This document shows, piece by piece, positions 52,078 through 62,013 of a DNA stretch of 64,000 nt. Position numbers and translations under genes: made by a program. Below the pieces are notes generated by a model. That model had not been told where the DNA came from. It worked only from the letters and a program-made list of their open reading frames with translations, and did no database searches. Position 1 is the stretch's first letter; every line of letters begins with the position of its first letter. Source of the stretch: Burkholderia anthina. Lineage in GTDB: Bacteria; Pseudomonadota; Gammaproteobacteria; Burkholderiales; Burkholderiaceae. The stretch covers positions 372,001 to 436,000 of the forward strand of contig NZ_LNJP01000004.1 in NCBI RefSeq assembly GCF_001547525.1, in the 5' to 3' direction.

Positions 52078-55000
52078 TTACTTGCCCGCTTCGGCCGGCT
52101 TCACGGTCATCGGCGGGTTCGGCCACAGGCCGTACACGGACGGCGCATACAGTGCCTCGACACGTGTCGGCGGCAGCCCGAACGTGCCGACGTTGTTCAG
52201 CCGCACCGTGTACTCGACCGAGAATTTGCCCTTCGGCAAATAGTCGTAATACGCGCGGTAGCCGTCGAAGTCGCGCTCGATGAACGTCGGCCATGCGCCG
52301 TCGGGCGTCTTCTCGCCCTGTGTCGCGGCTTCGGAATCGCGGCCGAGGCCCGACCCGAGGATCGTCGCGCCGGCCGGGATCGGATCGTTGACGGCGACCC
52401 ACGTCATGTCGCTCTGCGCATCGATGTCGAGATGCACGCGCACGACGTCGCCGCGCGTCAGCACGCCGTTGACGGCCGGCGACATGGGCGTGACGGTCTT
52501 CGTGATCCGGTAGCCGGCCGCGAACGGCGCGCGCAGCGGCACGGCCGCGAGGCTCTCGACGGTCGCCCACGGGCGGCCGGTGCCGTCCTGCGTGACCGAC
52601 AGCGTGGCCGGCCCCTGCGACGCACGCGGCCACGGCATCAGCACGCTGCGCGCGGCGGCCGCGCGGGTCGCGGGCGTGGCCGACGCGGGCGTATCGGCGG
52701 GCGCGGCCGATGCCGGCTGCGACCACGAGATCGAGCGCGCGTCGCCGCCGAGCGCCACCTTCGTCGCGCCGGTGACCGGCGTGCTCTCGTAGGTACGCGA
52801 GAAGCGCTCGACCGCGAGCAGGCCGAGCGCGTTCGACGTCGTCGTCTGCCATGCGCCCTGACGTTGCAGCGCGAGCAGGCCGGCGGTCACGCGCGGCATT
52901 TCATCCTTCCATGCCGGGTCGCCCGCGAATTCCAGCGCGAGACGCGCGGCGTTGGTCTCGTTGCTGGTCATCAGCCACCACAGGTCGTCGTCGCGCGCGG
53001 TCGAGAACACGAGCTGCGTGCCCTGGTACGTGAGGCGCGCCCGCAGGATCTGGTCGACCTGCGCGCGTTTCTCGTCGCGTTGCGGGATGTCCTTCACGCG
53101 CGTCAGGATCGCGTGATAGTCGATCACCGCCGACGTCGGCCACTGGTTCGGCGCGATCTCGATCGAACCGAGCATGCGGCCCTGTGCGGCGCCGTAGCGC
53201 GACAGCGCCTCGATCGCGGCGAGCTTGCGCAGGTCGCGATCCTGGCGCGGCGCCCACGCGTTGCGCTCGATGCGGCCGTCGACGAAGCGCGCGAGCCCGG
53301 CCTCGAGCTGCGTGCGCAGGTCTTCCGGCAGCGCGAAGCGCGGATCGAGGCGGCTGGCTTCGTCGGACACCACGAGCAGGTACGACGACAGCGTCGGGCT
53401 GCCGTGGTGCGAATCGTCGGACGACGGCGGGAAGTAGCTCGCCAGGCCGTCGCTGTCGAGGTAGACGGGCATGCGTGCGATCAGCGCCTGCCATTGCGCG
53501 GGGTCGCGCAGCCCGATCGCGCGCGACGTCTGCTGTTCGAGACAGCGGTACGGATAGCGCTCGAACCAGCGCCGCACGCCGGGCAGGCCGTCGGCGAGCT
53601 TCGACTGCAACGATACGGCGATGCCGCCGCGCGGTATGCCTTGCGCGTTGCCGACCGCGCCGGCCGGGGCCGCGACGGGCACCGTCAGCGTGCCGTCGAC
53701 CTGCGCGAGCGTCGCCTGCTGCACCGTGACCGGCAGCGCCGGCACGACCTTCTGCGCGACGGCCAATGCATCGGACGCGCGCTTGCCGCCTTGCTCGGCC
53801 GCCTCGATGCGCCAGTTCAGCGCACCGGCCGCATCGAGCGCCTGCTCGGGCACGGTGATCGTCCACGCGACCTCGGTCGCCGCATTCGCCGCCAGCGACA
53901 CGGTCTGCGGCGCGACGTCGAGGCCCGTCACGCGCGGCGTCACGACGACCTGCATCGCGCGGTCGGTCGTGTTGCGCAGCGTGACCTGCGCGCGGAACGC
54001 GTCGCCTTCGCGTACGAGCGGCGGCAGGCCGGAGATCAGTTGCAGATCCTGCGTGCTGCGGATCGACGTGCTGCCCGTGCCGAAACGGTCGGGGCCGACC
54101 GCCGCGATCGCGACGATCCGGAAGCGCGTGAGCGCGTCGTTCAGCGGCACCTCGACGGTTGCGCTGCCGTTGGCATCCAGCGTCACGCGCGGGTTCCACA
54201 GCAGCAGCGTGTCGAACAGCTCGCGGGTCGGCGCGCTGCCGCCCCCGCCACCGGCCGGCACGGCCTTGCGGCCGAAGTGGCGGCGGCCGACGATCTCCAT
54301 CTGCGCGGTGGCCGTCTCGACGCCGTATGCGCGCCGGCGCAGCATCGCATCGAGCAGGTCCCAGCTGTTGTTCGGCATCAGTTCGAGCAGCGCCTCGTCG
54401 ACGGCCGCGATGGCGATCTGCGTGCCGGCCGGTGCGGGCTGGCCGTTCGGCAGCGTGACCTTCACGTGCGCCTGCGCCTTGCCGCGTACCGTGTAGCGCG
54501 TCGCGTCGGTCGTCACGGTCACCCCGAGGCGATGCACGCCGGTGCCGACCTTGATCTCGCCGAGCCCGTAGCGGAACGCGGGCTTCGACAGGTCGACGAA
54601 CGCGGTCGGCGCCTCATAGTGGCGACCTTCGCGCCAGAACGCGCGCGCCCATTCGACCGGCGCCTTCCAGCCCCACGTGAAGAACGAGTACCACGGCACC
54701 TCGCGAATCCGCCCGCGCAGCGCGAGCACCGATACGTAGACGTTCGGCCCCCACGATTCGCCGACCTTCAGGTCGACGGTCGGGTTCTTGCCGTTCAGCT
54801 CGACGATGTGCGTTTCCATCACGCCGCCGCGCTCCACCGCGACGAGCGCGGTTGCGTAGCGGAACGGCATGCGCACCTGGAAGCGGGCCGTTTCGCCCGG
54901 TTCGTACGACGTTTTCTCGGGGATCACGTCGATCCGGTCGGTGTTGTCGCCGCCGAACCAGAGTTCGTCCTCGCGCGTGACCCATACCGACGTCGACGCA

Positions 55001-58000
55001 TTCGACGTGCGGCCGTCGCCGTCCTTCGCGACCGCGATCAGCTGCACGTTGCCGGCCTGCTCGAGCGTCGCGTCGCAGGCCATGCGGCCCTTGTCGTCGG
55101 TCTTGCCCGAGCACAGCACGCCGAGGTCGCGCGTATCGCTCTTGTTGTCGTACGCATAGAAGCCGCCGACCATCCGCTTGCGCGACGACGTCGTGATGCG
55201 AGCCACGCCCTTGATCTCGATCGGCACCGACGCACGCGGCTTGCCCTGCAGGTCGACCGCCAGCGCCTGCACCGGCACGCGCTGGCCGACCGACACCCAG
55301 CGGCCGGCCTTGATGCCGGCCACCACCGCGGCCGGCCACAGGATCGTGTCGCCTCGGATCGTCTGCACTTCGCCGTTCGGGTCGGCGAACGTCGCCTCCA
55401 GCGCGATGCGCTTCGGTGCGTCGACGTCGGGCAGGCCCTTGAGCGTGACCGTGCCCGCACCGTTGCGGTCGAGCGTCAGCGGCAGCTTGTCGGCGATCAG
55501 TTTCGTCGCGTCGGGATCGTTGCTCGATGCCGACGACGACGTGTTGTCGCCATCCTGCGCATCGTCGTCGGCGTTGCCGTCGCTCGTGTCCGGGCGATAC
55601 GGCGTGAAGCTGAAATCCTCGAAACGATCGGCGAACGGCGGCGATGCCCACTTCATCAGCGCCGACACCTGCACCGGCAGGTTCGATGCGCCGCCGCCCG
55701 ACACGTAGTCGATCTGCACCGCGAGCGGCGCTTCCTTCACGGCGACGAGCGGGCTCTTCTGCGCGTCGCGCGCGCCGATCGAGCCTTTCAGCACCGGCAG
55801 GCGGAACGCCTCGACGCGGAAGCTGCCGCTGTAGTAAGTGGCCGTCGGCGCATCTTCCGGGCCGCCTTCGAGCTCGACGCCGTATTCGCCGAGCTTCGCG
55901 GCCGCCGGCAGCGTGAACCGTGAATCCGCGCTGTGGTCGGCTGCCCATGTGAGCGGCAGCTTGTAGGTCTGGCCCGTGCCGAGATGGCGGATCGTCACGC
56001 GCGTCGGGTATTGCGACGGGAACGCGAGGCTTTGCAGCGTCTCGGTGCGGATGAAATGCTTCATCGACACGGTTTCGCCGGCGCGCAGCAGCGTGCGGTC
56101 GAACACCGTATGCGCGCGCACGGTCGGCGCGCTGTCGGTGTCGGTCGGCACGTTGAAGCGCCACGATTCGATCCCGCGGTTCCAGCCCGAGCTGACGAAC
56201 GCCATGTCGGGGCCCGTCTTCGGATCGACGACGCGGGCCGATACGAAATAGTCGTTGAAGGTTTCCGACGCGTTGCACGCGCGCTTAGGCTCGAACGGCC
56301 CGTCGATCTTCAGCAGGCCCTGCGCGTCGGTCTTGCCGGCCGCGATCTCGTCGCCGTTGCAGTCCGACACGCGGATCTGCGCGTTCGGCACCGGCTTGCC
56401 CTTGTCGAGCGTCGTGACCCACACGAGGTTGTTCTCGCGGCCCCGTTTCAGGTGCACGCCGAGGTTCGTGACGAGCACGGTCGTGCGCACGTACATGCTC
56501 GACGGCTTCGCGAGCAGCGAGCGGCCGAGCGCGGGCGACGCGAGTTCGAGCACGTAGAAGCCGGGCTTGTCGATCGGCACGCCGACCACCTCGAACGGGC
56601 GCAGCGTCTTCGGGTCGGCCTTCGGCAGCGTCAGCACCTGCGCGCCGGGCTCGCCCGTCAGCAGCGACAGCGAGCGCACGTCGATGCGGCGGTTCTTCGG
56701 CGCGGGCTGCTTTTCGCCGGCCTCGAGCGGCACGTACACCGGGTGTTGGCCCTTGCGTTCCAGCAGGCCGGGAATCTGGTCGTCGATCGAGCCGGCCGTC
56801 ATCGACCAGTTGTCGAAGCGATCGACGGTGCGCATCCATTGGCGGATCGCGGTGTCGTTCTCGACCTTCAGGTTCGCGAATTGCGCGCCGCCCGCATTGA
56901 GGCCGGCGATATGCAGGTCGGCCTCGACGTTGCGCAGCGTGACGGGCACCAGCGCGGGCGTATCGGGTTCGGCGAAGCGCTCGACGATCCCGAAGGTGCC
57001 CGACGAGAATTTGGCGAGCGGCGGCATCGGCGCGGTGCGCGTCGCGAGCGGGAACAGGTCGGCATTGGACAGCGGCCGGTCGGTCACGTCGTGCAGGCCG
57101 GACGGCAGCTCGACGGTCAGGCCGGCCTGCGCGGGCAGCGGCGGGTTGAACGTGACGGTCGTCACTTCCTCGCTGTGATCGTCGGCCGCGAAGGTGGGCG
57201 ACAGCGAGCCGTCGGGGCCGCGCAGCTTGATCGCTTCGGCCTGCTTGCGCGAGATCGGTGCGTTGAACGACAGCGTGAGCGGGCGCAGCGGCGTGCAGGG
57301 CGCCTTCGCGTTTTCGCGTTCGCACGAGAAGCTCGCGGCGAACGGTGCGCGCACGGTGAAATCGAAGCGCCGTTCGGTGTCGTTCGCGATGCCGCTCGGG
57401 CTCGCGACGCCCTTGCCGTACACGAGCTGCATCTTCGCGCTCGCCGGCAGCGCCTGCGAGCACGACAGCGTCAGCACGCGCGCCGCCTCCTTCTTCCAGC
57501 CGAAGTGATCGAGCAGCGCGTTGCGCGTCTCGTCGTCGGCCGCCGTGACGGGAATGCGGTTGCCGATGCCGGCCGCTTCGCACCAGATGTTCGCGAGCGC
57601 CGAGCGCGGCTCGGCCGGGCCGTTCAGCTTCATCACGAAGACCTGCCGCTCCTCGATCTCGCGCGAGCCGGGGCGCACCGACACCGGAAACGGGCCCCCC
57701 GTCTGGAACGTGAAGCGACGCGGGCCGCTGACCGCGTTGCCGGCGACCGAGCGCAGCGTGTCGTTGAGCGCGACCGAGCAGCGCACGCCGGGCGGCAGGT
57801 CGCTTTCGAAATCGTAAACCCAGGTCTTGTCGTCGAGCCAGTGGCCCTGGCCGCGCGCGGCCGTCGAATCGTTGCAGGTCATGCGCGCCGGATTCGGCGC
57901 GGAGGCCGAGCCGAAGGCGACCATCGGTTCGTCGAACTTGACGACGCTCTGCCGGACTTCGGTGACGGTGCCTTGCGGCGACACGCTCACCGTGCGCGCC

Positions 58001-58125
58001 GCGCCCGCATGCAGCGACAGCGCCGTGGCGCCGCCGAGCGCCGCGACGGCGCCGATGCGCCAGAGCAGGCGGGCCGTGTGGTTGGTCTGGTCGGTTTCTT
58101 TGTTGTGCTTGTCGCGTTGCTTCAT
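52078..58125 (-). CDS. yfhM: Bacterial alpha-2-macroglobulin (YfhM-type)
   Basis: This 2015-residue periplasmic protein of the alpha-2-macroglobulin family traps attacking proteases. An N-terminal hydrophobic segment (about 17-40) acts as signal or anchor, and no lipobox is visible, unlike the E. coli lipoprotein. MG-type domains and a bait region are followed by the thioester motif CLEQ at C1528-Q1531, which should form the reactive bond. The linked pbpC gene is typical. Start at ATG 58125. An in-frame ATG at 58167 adds 14 residues. It is longer than E. coli YfhM (about 1650). Confidence 0.9.
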   Translation of the reverse strand: MKQRDKHNKETDQTNHTARLLWRIGAVAALGGATALSLHAGAARTVSVSPQGTVTEVRQSVVKFDEPMVAFGSASAPNPARMTCNDSTAARGQGHWLDDKTWVYDFESDLPPGVRCSVALNDTLRSVAGNAVSGPRRFTFQTGGPFPVSVRPGSREIEERQVFVMKLNGPAEPRSALANIWCEAAGIGNRIPVTAADDETRNALLDHFGWKKEAARVLTLSCSQALPASAKMQLVYGKGVASPSGIANDTERRFDFTVRAPFAASFSCERENAKAPCTPLRPLTLSFNAPISRKQAEAIKLRGPDGSLSPTFAADDHSEEVTTVTFNPPLPAQAGLTVELPSGLHDVTDRPLSNADLFPLATRTAPMPPLAKFSSGTFGIVERFAEPDTPALVPVTLRNVEADLHIAGLNAGGAQFANLKVENDTAIRQWMRTVDRFDNWSMTAGSIDDQIPGLLERKGQHPVYVPLEAGEKQPAPKNRRIDVRSLSLLTGEPGAQVLTLPKADPKTLRPFEVVGVPIDKPGFYVLELASPALGRSLLAKPSSMYVRTTVLVTNLGVHLKRGRENNLVWVTTLDKGKPVPNAQIRVSDCNGDEIAAGKTDAQGLLKIDGPFEPKRACNASETFNDYFVSARVVDPKTGPDMAFVSSGWNRGIESWRFNVPTDTDSAPTVRAHTVFDRTLLRAGETVSMKHFIRTETLQSLAFPSQYPTRVTIRHLGTGQTYKLPLTWAADHSADSRFTLPAAAKLGEYGVELEGGPEDAPTATYYSGSFRVEAFRLPVLKGSIGARDAQKSPLVAVKEAPLAVQIDYVSGGGASNLPVQVSALMKWASPPFADRFEDFSFTPYRPDTSDGNADDDAQDGDNTSSSASSNDPDATKLIADKLPLTLDRNGAGTVTLKGLPDVDAPKRIALEATFADPNGEVQTIRGDTILWPAAVVAGIKAGRWVSVGQRVPVQALAVDLQGKPRASVPIEIKGVARITTSSRKRMVGGFYAYDNKSDTRDLGVLCSGKTDDKGRMACDATLEQAGNVQLIAVAKDGDGRTSNASTSVWVTREDELWFGGDNTDRIDVIPEKTSYEPGETARFQVRMPFRYATALVAVERGGVMETHIVELNGKNPTVDLKVGESWGPNVYVSVLALRGRIREVPWYSFFTWGWKAPVEWARAFWREGRHYEAPTAFVDLSKPAFRYGLGEIKVGTGVHRLGVTVTTDATRYTVRGKAQAHVKVTLPNGQPAPAGTQIAIAAVDEALLELMPNNSWDLLDAMLRRRAYGVETATAQMEIVGRRHFGRKAVPAGGGGGSAPTRELFDTLLLWNPRVTLDANGSATVEVPLNDALTRFRIVAIAAVGPDRFGTGSTSIRSTQDLQLISGLPPLVREGDAFRAQVTLRNTTDRAMQVVVTPRVTGLDVAPQTVSLAANAATEVAWTITVPEQALDAAGALNWRIEAAEQGGKRASDALAVAQKVVPALPVTVQQATLAQVDGTLTVPVAAPAGAVGNAQGIPRGGIAVSLQSKLADGLPGVRRWFERYPYRCLEQQTSRAIGLRDPAQWQALIARMPVYLDSDGLASYFPPSSDDSHHGSPTLSSYLLVVSDEASRLDPRFALPEDLRTQLEAGLARFVDGRIERNAWAPRQDRDLRKLAAIEALSRYGAAQGRMLGSIEIAPNQWPTSAVIDYHAILTRVKDIPQRDEKRAQVDQILRARLTYQGTQLVFSTARDDDLWWLMTSNETNAARLALEFAGDPAWKDEMPRVTAGLLALQRQGAWQTTTSNALGLLAVERFSRTYESTPVTGATKVALGGDARSISWSQPASAAPADTPASATPATRAAAARSVLMPWPRASQGPATLSVTQDGTGRPWATVESLAAVPLRAPFAAGYRITKTVTPMSPAVNGVLTRGDVVRVHLDIDAQSDMTWVAVNDPIPAGATILGSGLGRDSEAATQGEKTPDGAWPTFIERDFDGYRAYYDYLPKGKFSVEYTVRLNNVGTFGLPPTRVEALYAPSVYGLWPNPPMTVKPAEAGK

Positions 58126-58435
58126 CGCTCGATTGCCCTCGGAGGGAAGCTTTCTGTTTGATTGCACGGGATTCTAACCGACCGCCGTGCGCGCGCAGCG
58201 CGGCGTGCAGGGGCAGTGTGTGGTCGGCGCGCGACACGGGCAGGCGTGCCGCAGATTTGTCGCGTCGACGACACAAAAATGCAGCGAAATGTCGATTACC
58301 CCGGATTGCGGAACATTTAATGAACTATAAAAAGATTGTTCGATTCGATTTGTGCGCGTACATTTCAGGTCCGCGCCAATGTTTGAGAAATATCAAGCGT
58401 GGTTTTCCCGAATCCGGTGTTCGAGAGAAGGAAAC
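58126..58435. other. Divergent promoter region, macroglobulin to FAD-GDH operon
   Basis: This 310-bp region contains an AT-rich stretch near 58315-58350 (AACTATAAAAAGATTG) that likely holds the GDH promoter, and the ribosome-binding site AGAAGGAAAC before the gamma gene. I see no clear operator. Confidence 0.45.
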
Positions 58436-58939
58436 ATGCACAACGACAACACCCCCCAATCGCGTCGTGACGACGCAGCCGCAACCGGCATCACGCGGCG
58501 TCAATGGCTGCAGGGCGCACTGGCGCTGACGGCGGCGGGCCTCACCGGCTCGCTGGCGTTGCGGGCCCTGGCCGACGATCCCGGCACCGCGCCGCTCGAT
58601 ACGTTCATGACGCTTTCCGAAGCATTGACCGGCAAGAAAGGGCTGAGCCGCGTGACCGGCCAGCGCTATCTGCAGGCCTTGCAGAAGGGCTCGTTCAAGA
58701 CGGCCGACAGCCTGCCGCAACTTGCCGGCGCGCTCGCATCCGGCTCGCTGAATCCCGACCAGGAATCGCTCGCATTGACGATTCTCGGCGCGTGGTATCT
58801 CGGCATCGTCGACGACGTCGTGATTACCTACGAAGAAGCATTAATGTTCAGCGTGGTGTCCGATACCCTCGTGATCCCTTCGTATTGCCCCAACAAACCC
58901 GGCTTCTGGGCCGAAAAACCGATCGAGAGGCAAGCCTGA
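58436..58939 (+). CDS. FAD-dependent glucose/sorbitol dehydrogenase gamma subunit (Tat chaperone)
   Basis: This 167-residue small subunit has a twin-arginine signal (RR at 21-22 in TRRQWLQGA) with a hydrophobic core and likely cleavage near RALADD. The gamma subunit of Burkholderia FAD-GDH escorts the catalytic subunit, which has no signal, through the Tat system and stays bound. The catalytic gene follows with the TGATG overlap, as expected for a tight complex. Start ATG 58436 has a good ribosome-binding site. An upstream in-frame start would add 28 residues. Confidence 0.9.
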   Translation: MHNDNTPQSRRDDAAATGITRRQWLQGALALTAAGLTGSLALRALADDPGTAPLDTFMTLSEALTGKKGLSRVTGQRYLQALQKGSFKTADSLPQLAGALASGSLNPDQESLALTILGAWYLGIVDDVVITYEEALMFSVVSDTLVIPSYCPNKPGFWAEKPIERQA

Positions 58940-60558
58940 TGGCCGATACCGATACGCAAAAGGCCGACATCGTCGTCGTCGGGTCCGGTGTCGCCGGCGC
59001 GATCGTCGCGCACCAGCTCGCGATGGCGGGCAAGTCCGTGATCCTGCTGGAAGCCGGCCCGCGCATGCCGCGCTGGGAAATCGTCGAGCGTTTTCGCAAC
59101 CAGCCCGACAAGACCGATTTCATGGCGCCGTACCCGTCGAGCCCGTGGGCCCCGCATCCGGAATACGGCCCGCCGAACGACTACCTGATCCTGAAGGGCG
59201 AGCACAAGTTCAACTCGCAGTACATCCGCGCGGTGGGCGGCACGACGTGGCACTGGGCCGCGTCGGCGTGGCGCTTCATCCCGAACGACTTCAAGATGAA
59301 GACGGTGTACGGCGTCGGCCGCGACTGGCCGATCCAGTACGACGATCTCGAGCATTACTATCAGCGCGCCGAGGAAGAGCTCGGCGTGTGGGGCCCGGGC
59401 CCCGAGGAAGATTTGTACTCGCCGCGCAAGCAGGCGTACCCGATGCCGCCGCTGCCGTTGTCGTTCAACGAGCAGACCATCAAGAGCGCGCTGAACGGCT
59501 ACGACCCGAAGTTCCACGTGGTGACCGAGCCCGTCGCGCGCAACAGCCGCCCGTACGACGGCCGGCCGACTTGTTGCGGGAACAACAACTGCATGCCGAT
59601 CTGCCCGATCGGCGCGATGTACAACGGCATCGTCCACGTCGAGAAGGCCGAGCAGGCCGGCGCGAAGCTGATCGACAGCGCGGTCGTCTACAAGCTCGAG
59701 ACGGGGCCGGACAAGCGCATCGTCGCCGCGATCTACAAGGACAAGACGGGCGCCGACCATCGCGTCGAGGGCAAGTACTTCGTACTCGCCGCGAACGGCA
59801 TCGAGACGCCTAAGATTCTGCTGATGTCCGCGAACCGCGATTTCCCGAACGGCGTCGCGAACAGCTCCGACATGGTCGGCCGCAACCTGATGGACCACCC
59901 CGGCACCGGCGTGTCGTTCTACGCGAGCGAGAAGCTGTGGCCGGGCCGCGGCCCGCAGGAGATGACGTCGCTGATCGGTTTCCGCGACGGCCCGTTCCGC
60001 GCGACCGAAGCCGCGAAGAAGATCCATCTGTCGAACATGTCGCGCATCAACCAGGAGACGCAGAAGATCTTCAAGGCCGGCAAGCTGATGAAGCACGAGG
60101 AACTCGACGCGCAGATCCGCGACCGTTCCGCGCGCTACGTGCAGTTCGACTGCTTCCACGAAATCCTGCCGCAGCCCGAGAACCGCATCGTGCCGAGCAA
60201 GACGGCCACCGACGCGATCGGCATCCCGCGCCCGGAGATCACGTATGCGATCGACGATTACGTGAAACGCGGCGCCGTGCACACGCGCGAGGTCTACGCG
60301 ACGGCCGCGAAGGTGCTCGGCGGCACCGACGTCGTCTTCAACGACGAGTTCGCGCCGAACAACCACATCACCGGCGCGACGATCATGGGCGCGGATGCGC
60401 GCGACTCGGTCGTCGACAAGGACTGCCGCACGTTCGACCATCCGAACCTGTTCATCTCGAGCAGCTCGACGATGCCGACCGTCGGTACGGTGAACGTGAC
60501 GCTGACGATCGCGGCGCTCGCGCTGCGGATGTCGGACACGCTGAAGAAGGAAGTCTGA
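58939..60558 (+). CDS. FAD-dependent glucose/sorbitol dehydrogenase catalytic (alpha) subunit
   Basis: This 539-residue GMC-family flavoprotein oxidises aldose sugars (glucose) at the periplasmic side. It has the FAD-binding Rossmann motif VVVGSGVAGAIVAHQLA near the N-terminus and GGTTWHWAASAWRF. Cysteines C212, C213, C218 and C222 in RPTCCGNNNCMPIC are the set that holds a 3Fe-4S cluster in the Burkholderia cepacia enzyme. The active-site His/Asn lie in the FAPNNHITGA and NVTLTIAAL regions. Electrons pass to the cytochrome subunit. No signal peptide: it is exported with the gamma subunit. Confidence 0.93.
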   Translation: MADTDTQKADIVVVGSGVAGAIVAHQLAMAGKSVILLEAGPRMPRWEIVERFRNQPDKTDFMAPYPSSPWAPHPEYGPPNDYLILKGEHKFNSQYIRAVGGTTWHWAASAWRFIPNDFKMKTVYGVGRDWPIQYDDLEHYYQRAEEELGVWGPGPEEDLYSPRKQAYPMPPLPLSFNEQTIKSALNGYDPKFHVVTEPVARNSRPYDGRPTCCGNNNCMPICPIGAMYNGIVHVEKAEQAGAKLIDSAVVYKLETGPDKRIVAAIYKDKTGADHRVEGKYFVLAANGIETPKILLMSANRDFPNGVANSSDMVGRNLMDHPGTGVSFYASEKLWPGRGPQEMTSLIGFRDGPFRATEAAKKIHLSNMSRINQETQKIFKAGKLMKHEELDAQIRDRSARYVQFDCFHEILPQPENRIVPSKTATDAIGIPRPEITYAIDDYVKRGAVHTREVYATAAKVLGGTDVVFNDEFAPNNHITGATIMGADARDSVVDKDCRTFDHPNLFISSSSTMPTVGTVNVTLTIAALALRMSDTLKKEV

Positions 60559-60560
60559 CC

Positions 60561-61838
60561 GTGCGGAAATCTACTCTCACCTTCCTCCTGGCCGGCTGCC
60601 TTGCGTTGCCCGGCCTCGCACGCGCGGCCGATTCGGCCGATCCGGCGCAGGTCAAGCGCGGCGAATACCTCGCGGTCGCCGGCGACTGCATGGCCTGCCA
60701 CACCGCGAAAGGCGGCAAGCCGTTCGCGGGCGGCCTCGGCATGCCGGTGCCGATGCTCGGCAAGATCTATACGAGCAACATCACGCCCGATCCCGACACG
60801 GGCATCGGCAACTGGACGTTCGACGATTTCGAGCGCGCGGTGCGTCACGGCGTGTCGAAGAACGGCGACAACCTGTATCCGGCGATGCCGTACGTGTCGT
60901 ACGCGAAGATCAACGACGACGACGTGCGGGCGCTGTACGCGTACTTCATGCACGGCGTCGAGCCGGTCAAGCAGGCGCCGCCGAAGAACGAGATCCCCGC
61001 GCTGCTGAGCATGCGCTGGCCGCTGAAGATCTGGAACTGGCTGTTCCTGAAGGACGGCGTGTACCAGCCGAAGCCCGAGCAGAGCGCCGAGTGGAACCGC
61101 GGCGCGTATCTCGTGCAGGGCCTCGCGCACTGCAGCACGTGCCACACGCCGCGCGGCATCGCGATGCAGGAGAAGTCGCTCGACGAAACGGGCGGCAGCT
61201 TCCTGTCGGGCTCGGTGCTCGCGGGCTGGGACGGCTACAACATCACGTCCGACCCGAACGCGGGGATCGGCGGCTGGACGCAGCAGCAGCTCGTCCAGTA
61301 CCTGCGCACCGGCAGCGTGCCGGGCCTCGCGCAGGCAGCCGGCCCGATGGCGGAGGCGATCGAGCACAGCTTCTCGAAGATGACCGAAGCCGACATCGGC
61401 GCGATCTCGACGTACATCCGTACGGTGCCGGCCGTGGCCAGCGGCGACGCGAAGCAGTCGCGCTCGTCGTGGGGCAAGCCGGCCGAGGACGGCCTGAAGC
61501 TGCGCGGCGTCGCGCTCGCGTCGTTGGGTATCGATCCGGCGCGGCTGTATCTCGGCAACTGCGCGACCTGTCACCAGATGCAGGGCAAGGGCACGCCGGA
61601 CGGTTACTACCCGCCGCTGTTCCACAACTCGACGGTCGGCGCGTCGAATCCGACCAACCTCGTGCAGGTGATCCTGAACGGCGTGCAGCGCAAGGCCGGT
61701 AGCGAGGACGTCGGGATGCCGGCGTTCCGCCACGAGCTGTCGGATGCGCAGATCGCCGCGCTGACGAACTACCTGACCGGGCAGTTCGGCAATCCGGCCG
61801 CGAAGGTGACCGAGCAGGACGTCGCGAAGCTGCGCTGA
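60561..61838 (+). CDS. FAD-GDH cytochrome c (beta) subunit, three haems
   Basis: This 425-residue tri-haem cytochrome c has three CxxCH sites (CMACH, CSTCH, CATCH) and passes electrons from the catalytic subunit to the ubiquinone pool. The signal peptide ends at ARAAD near residue 23. The start is a GTG at 60561, two bases after the catalytic gene's stop. A similar three-haem chain is used by gluconate and alcohol dehydrogenases, but the neighbours make the assignment firm. Confidence 0.92.
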   Translation: MRKSTLTFLLAGCLALPGLARAADSADPAQVKRGEYLAVAGDCMACHTAKGGKPFAGGLGMPVPMLGKIYTSNITPDPDTGIGNWTFDDFERAVRHGVSKNGDNLYPAMPYVSYAKINDDDVRALYAYFMHGVEPVKQAPPKNEIPALLSMRWPLKIWNWLFLKDGVYQPKPEQSAEWNRGAYLVQGLAHCSTCHTPRGIAMQEKSLDETGGSFLSGSVLAGWDGYNITSDPNAGIGGWTQQQLVQYLRTGSVPGLAQAAGPMAEAIEHSFSKMTEADIGAISTYIRTVPAVASGDAKQSRSSWGKPAEDGLKLRGVALASLGIDPARLYLGNCATCHQMQGKGTPDGYYPPLFHNSTVGASNPTNLVQVILNGVQRKAGSEDVGMPAFRHELSDAQIAALTNYLTGQFGNPAAKVTEQDVAKLR

Positions 61839-61872
61839 CGCGGCGCGCGACGAAGCAGGGCGACAACATAAA

Positions 61873-61882
61873 AGAGGAGGAG
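61873..61882 (+). promoter_or_regulatory. Orphan strong ribosome-binding sequence after the GDH operon
   Basis: AGAGGAGGAG is a near-perfect Shine-Dalgarno run but has no start codon at a usable distance (the next ATG is about 23 bases away, at 61906). It may be a relic of a lost gene, or a site whose gene begins with an unusual codon. Confidence 0.3.
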
Positions 61883-61924
61883 CACAGCACATCGGGCGGG
61901 CCCCGATGCCGGTTGTTGCAGAGC

Positions 61925-61955
61925 GGGGCGGGCGGCGCGGATGGCCGCCCGCCCC
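61925..61955. terminator. 12-bp GC-rich hairpin after the GDH operon
   Basis: GGGGCGGGCGGC (61925-61936) and GCCGCCCGCCCC (61944-61955) form a perfect 12-bp stem with a 7-nt loop between the cytochrome gene and the DoxX gene. There is no U run. It could protect the GDH message or stop transcription with Rho. Confidence 0.5.
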
Positions 61956-62013
61956 GGTTCACAGGCAATCCGGTGCGTGCGGTTGCGCGCGCATCGTTTT
62001 CGTTGATCACACC

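Noticed and set aside
52432..55923. 1163-codon plus-strand frame opposite the macroglobulin gene
   Set aside because: Low-complexity Arg/Val/Asp repeats with no ribosome-binding site, and the opposite strand encodes a clear family with motif CLEQ.
55933..58161. 742-codon plus-strand frame opposite the N-terminal part of the macroglobulin
   Set aside because: Same antisense composition effect; no recognised motif.
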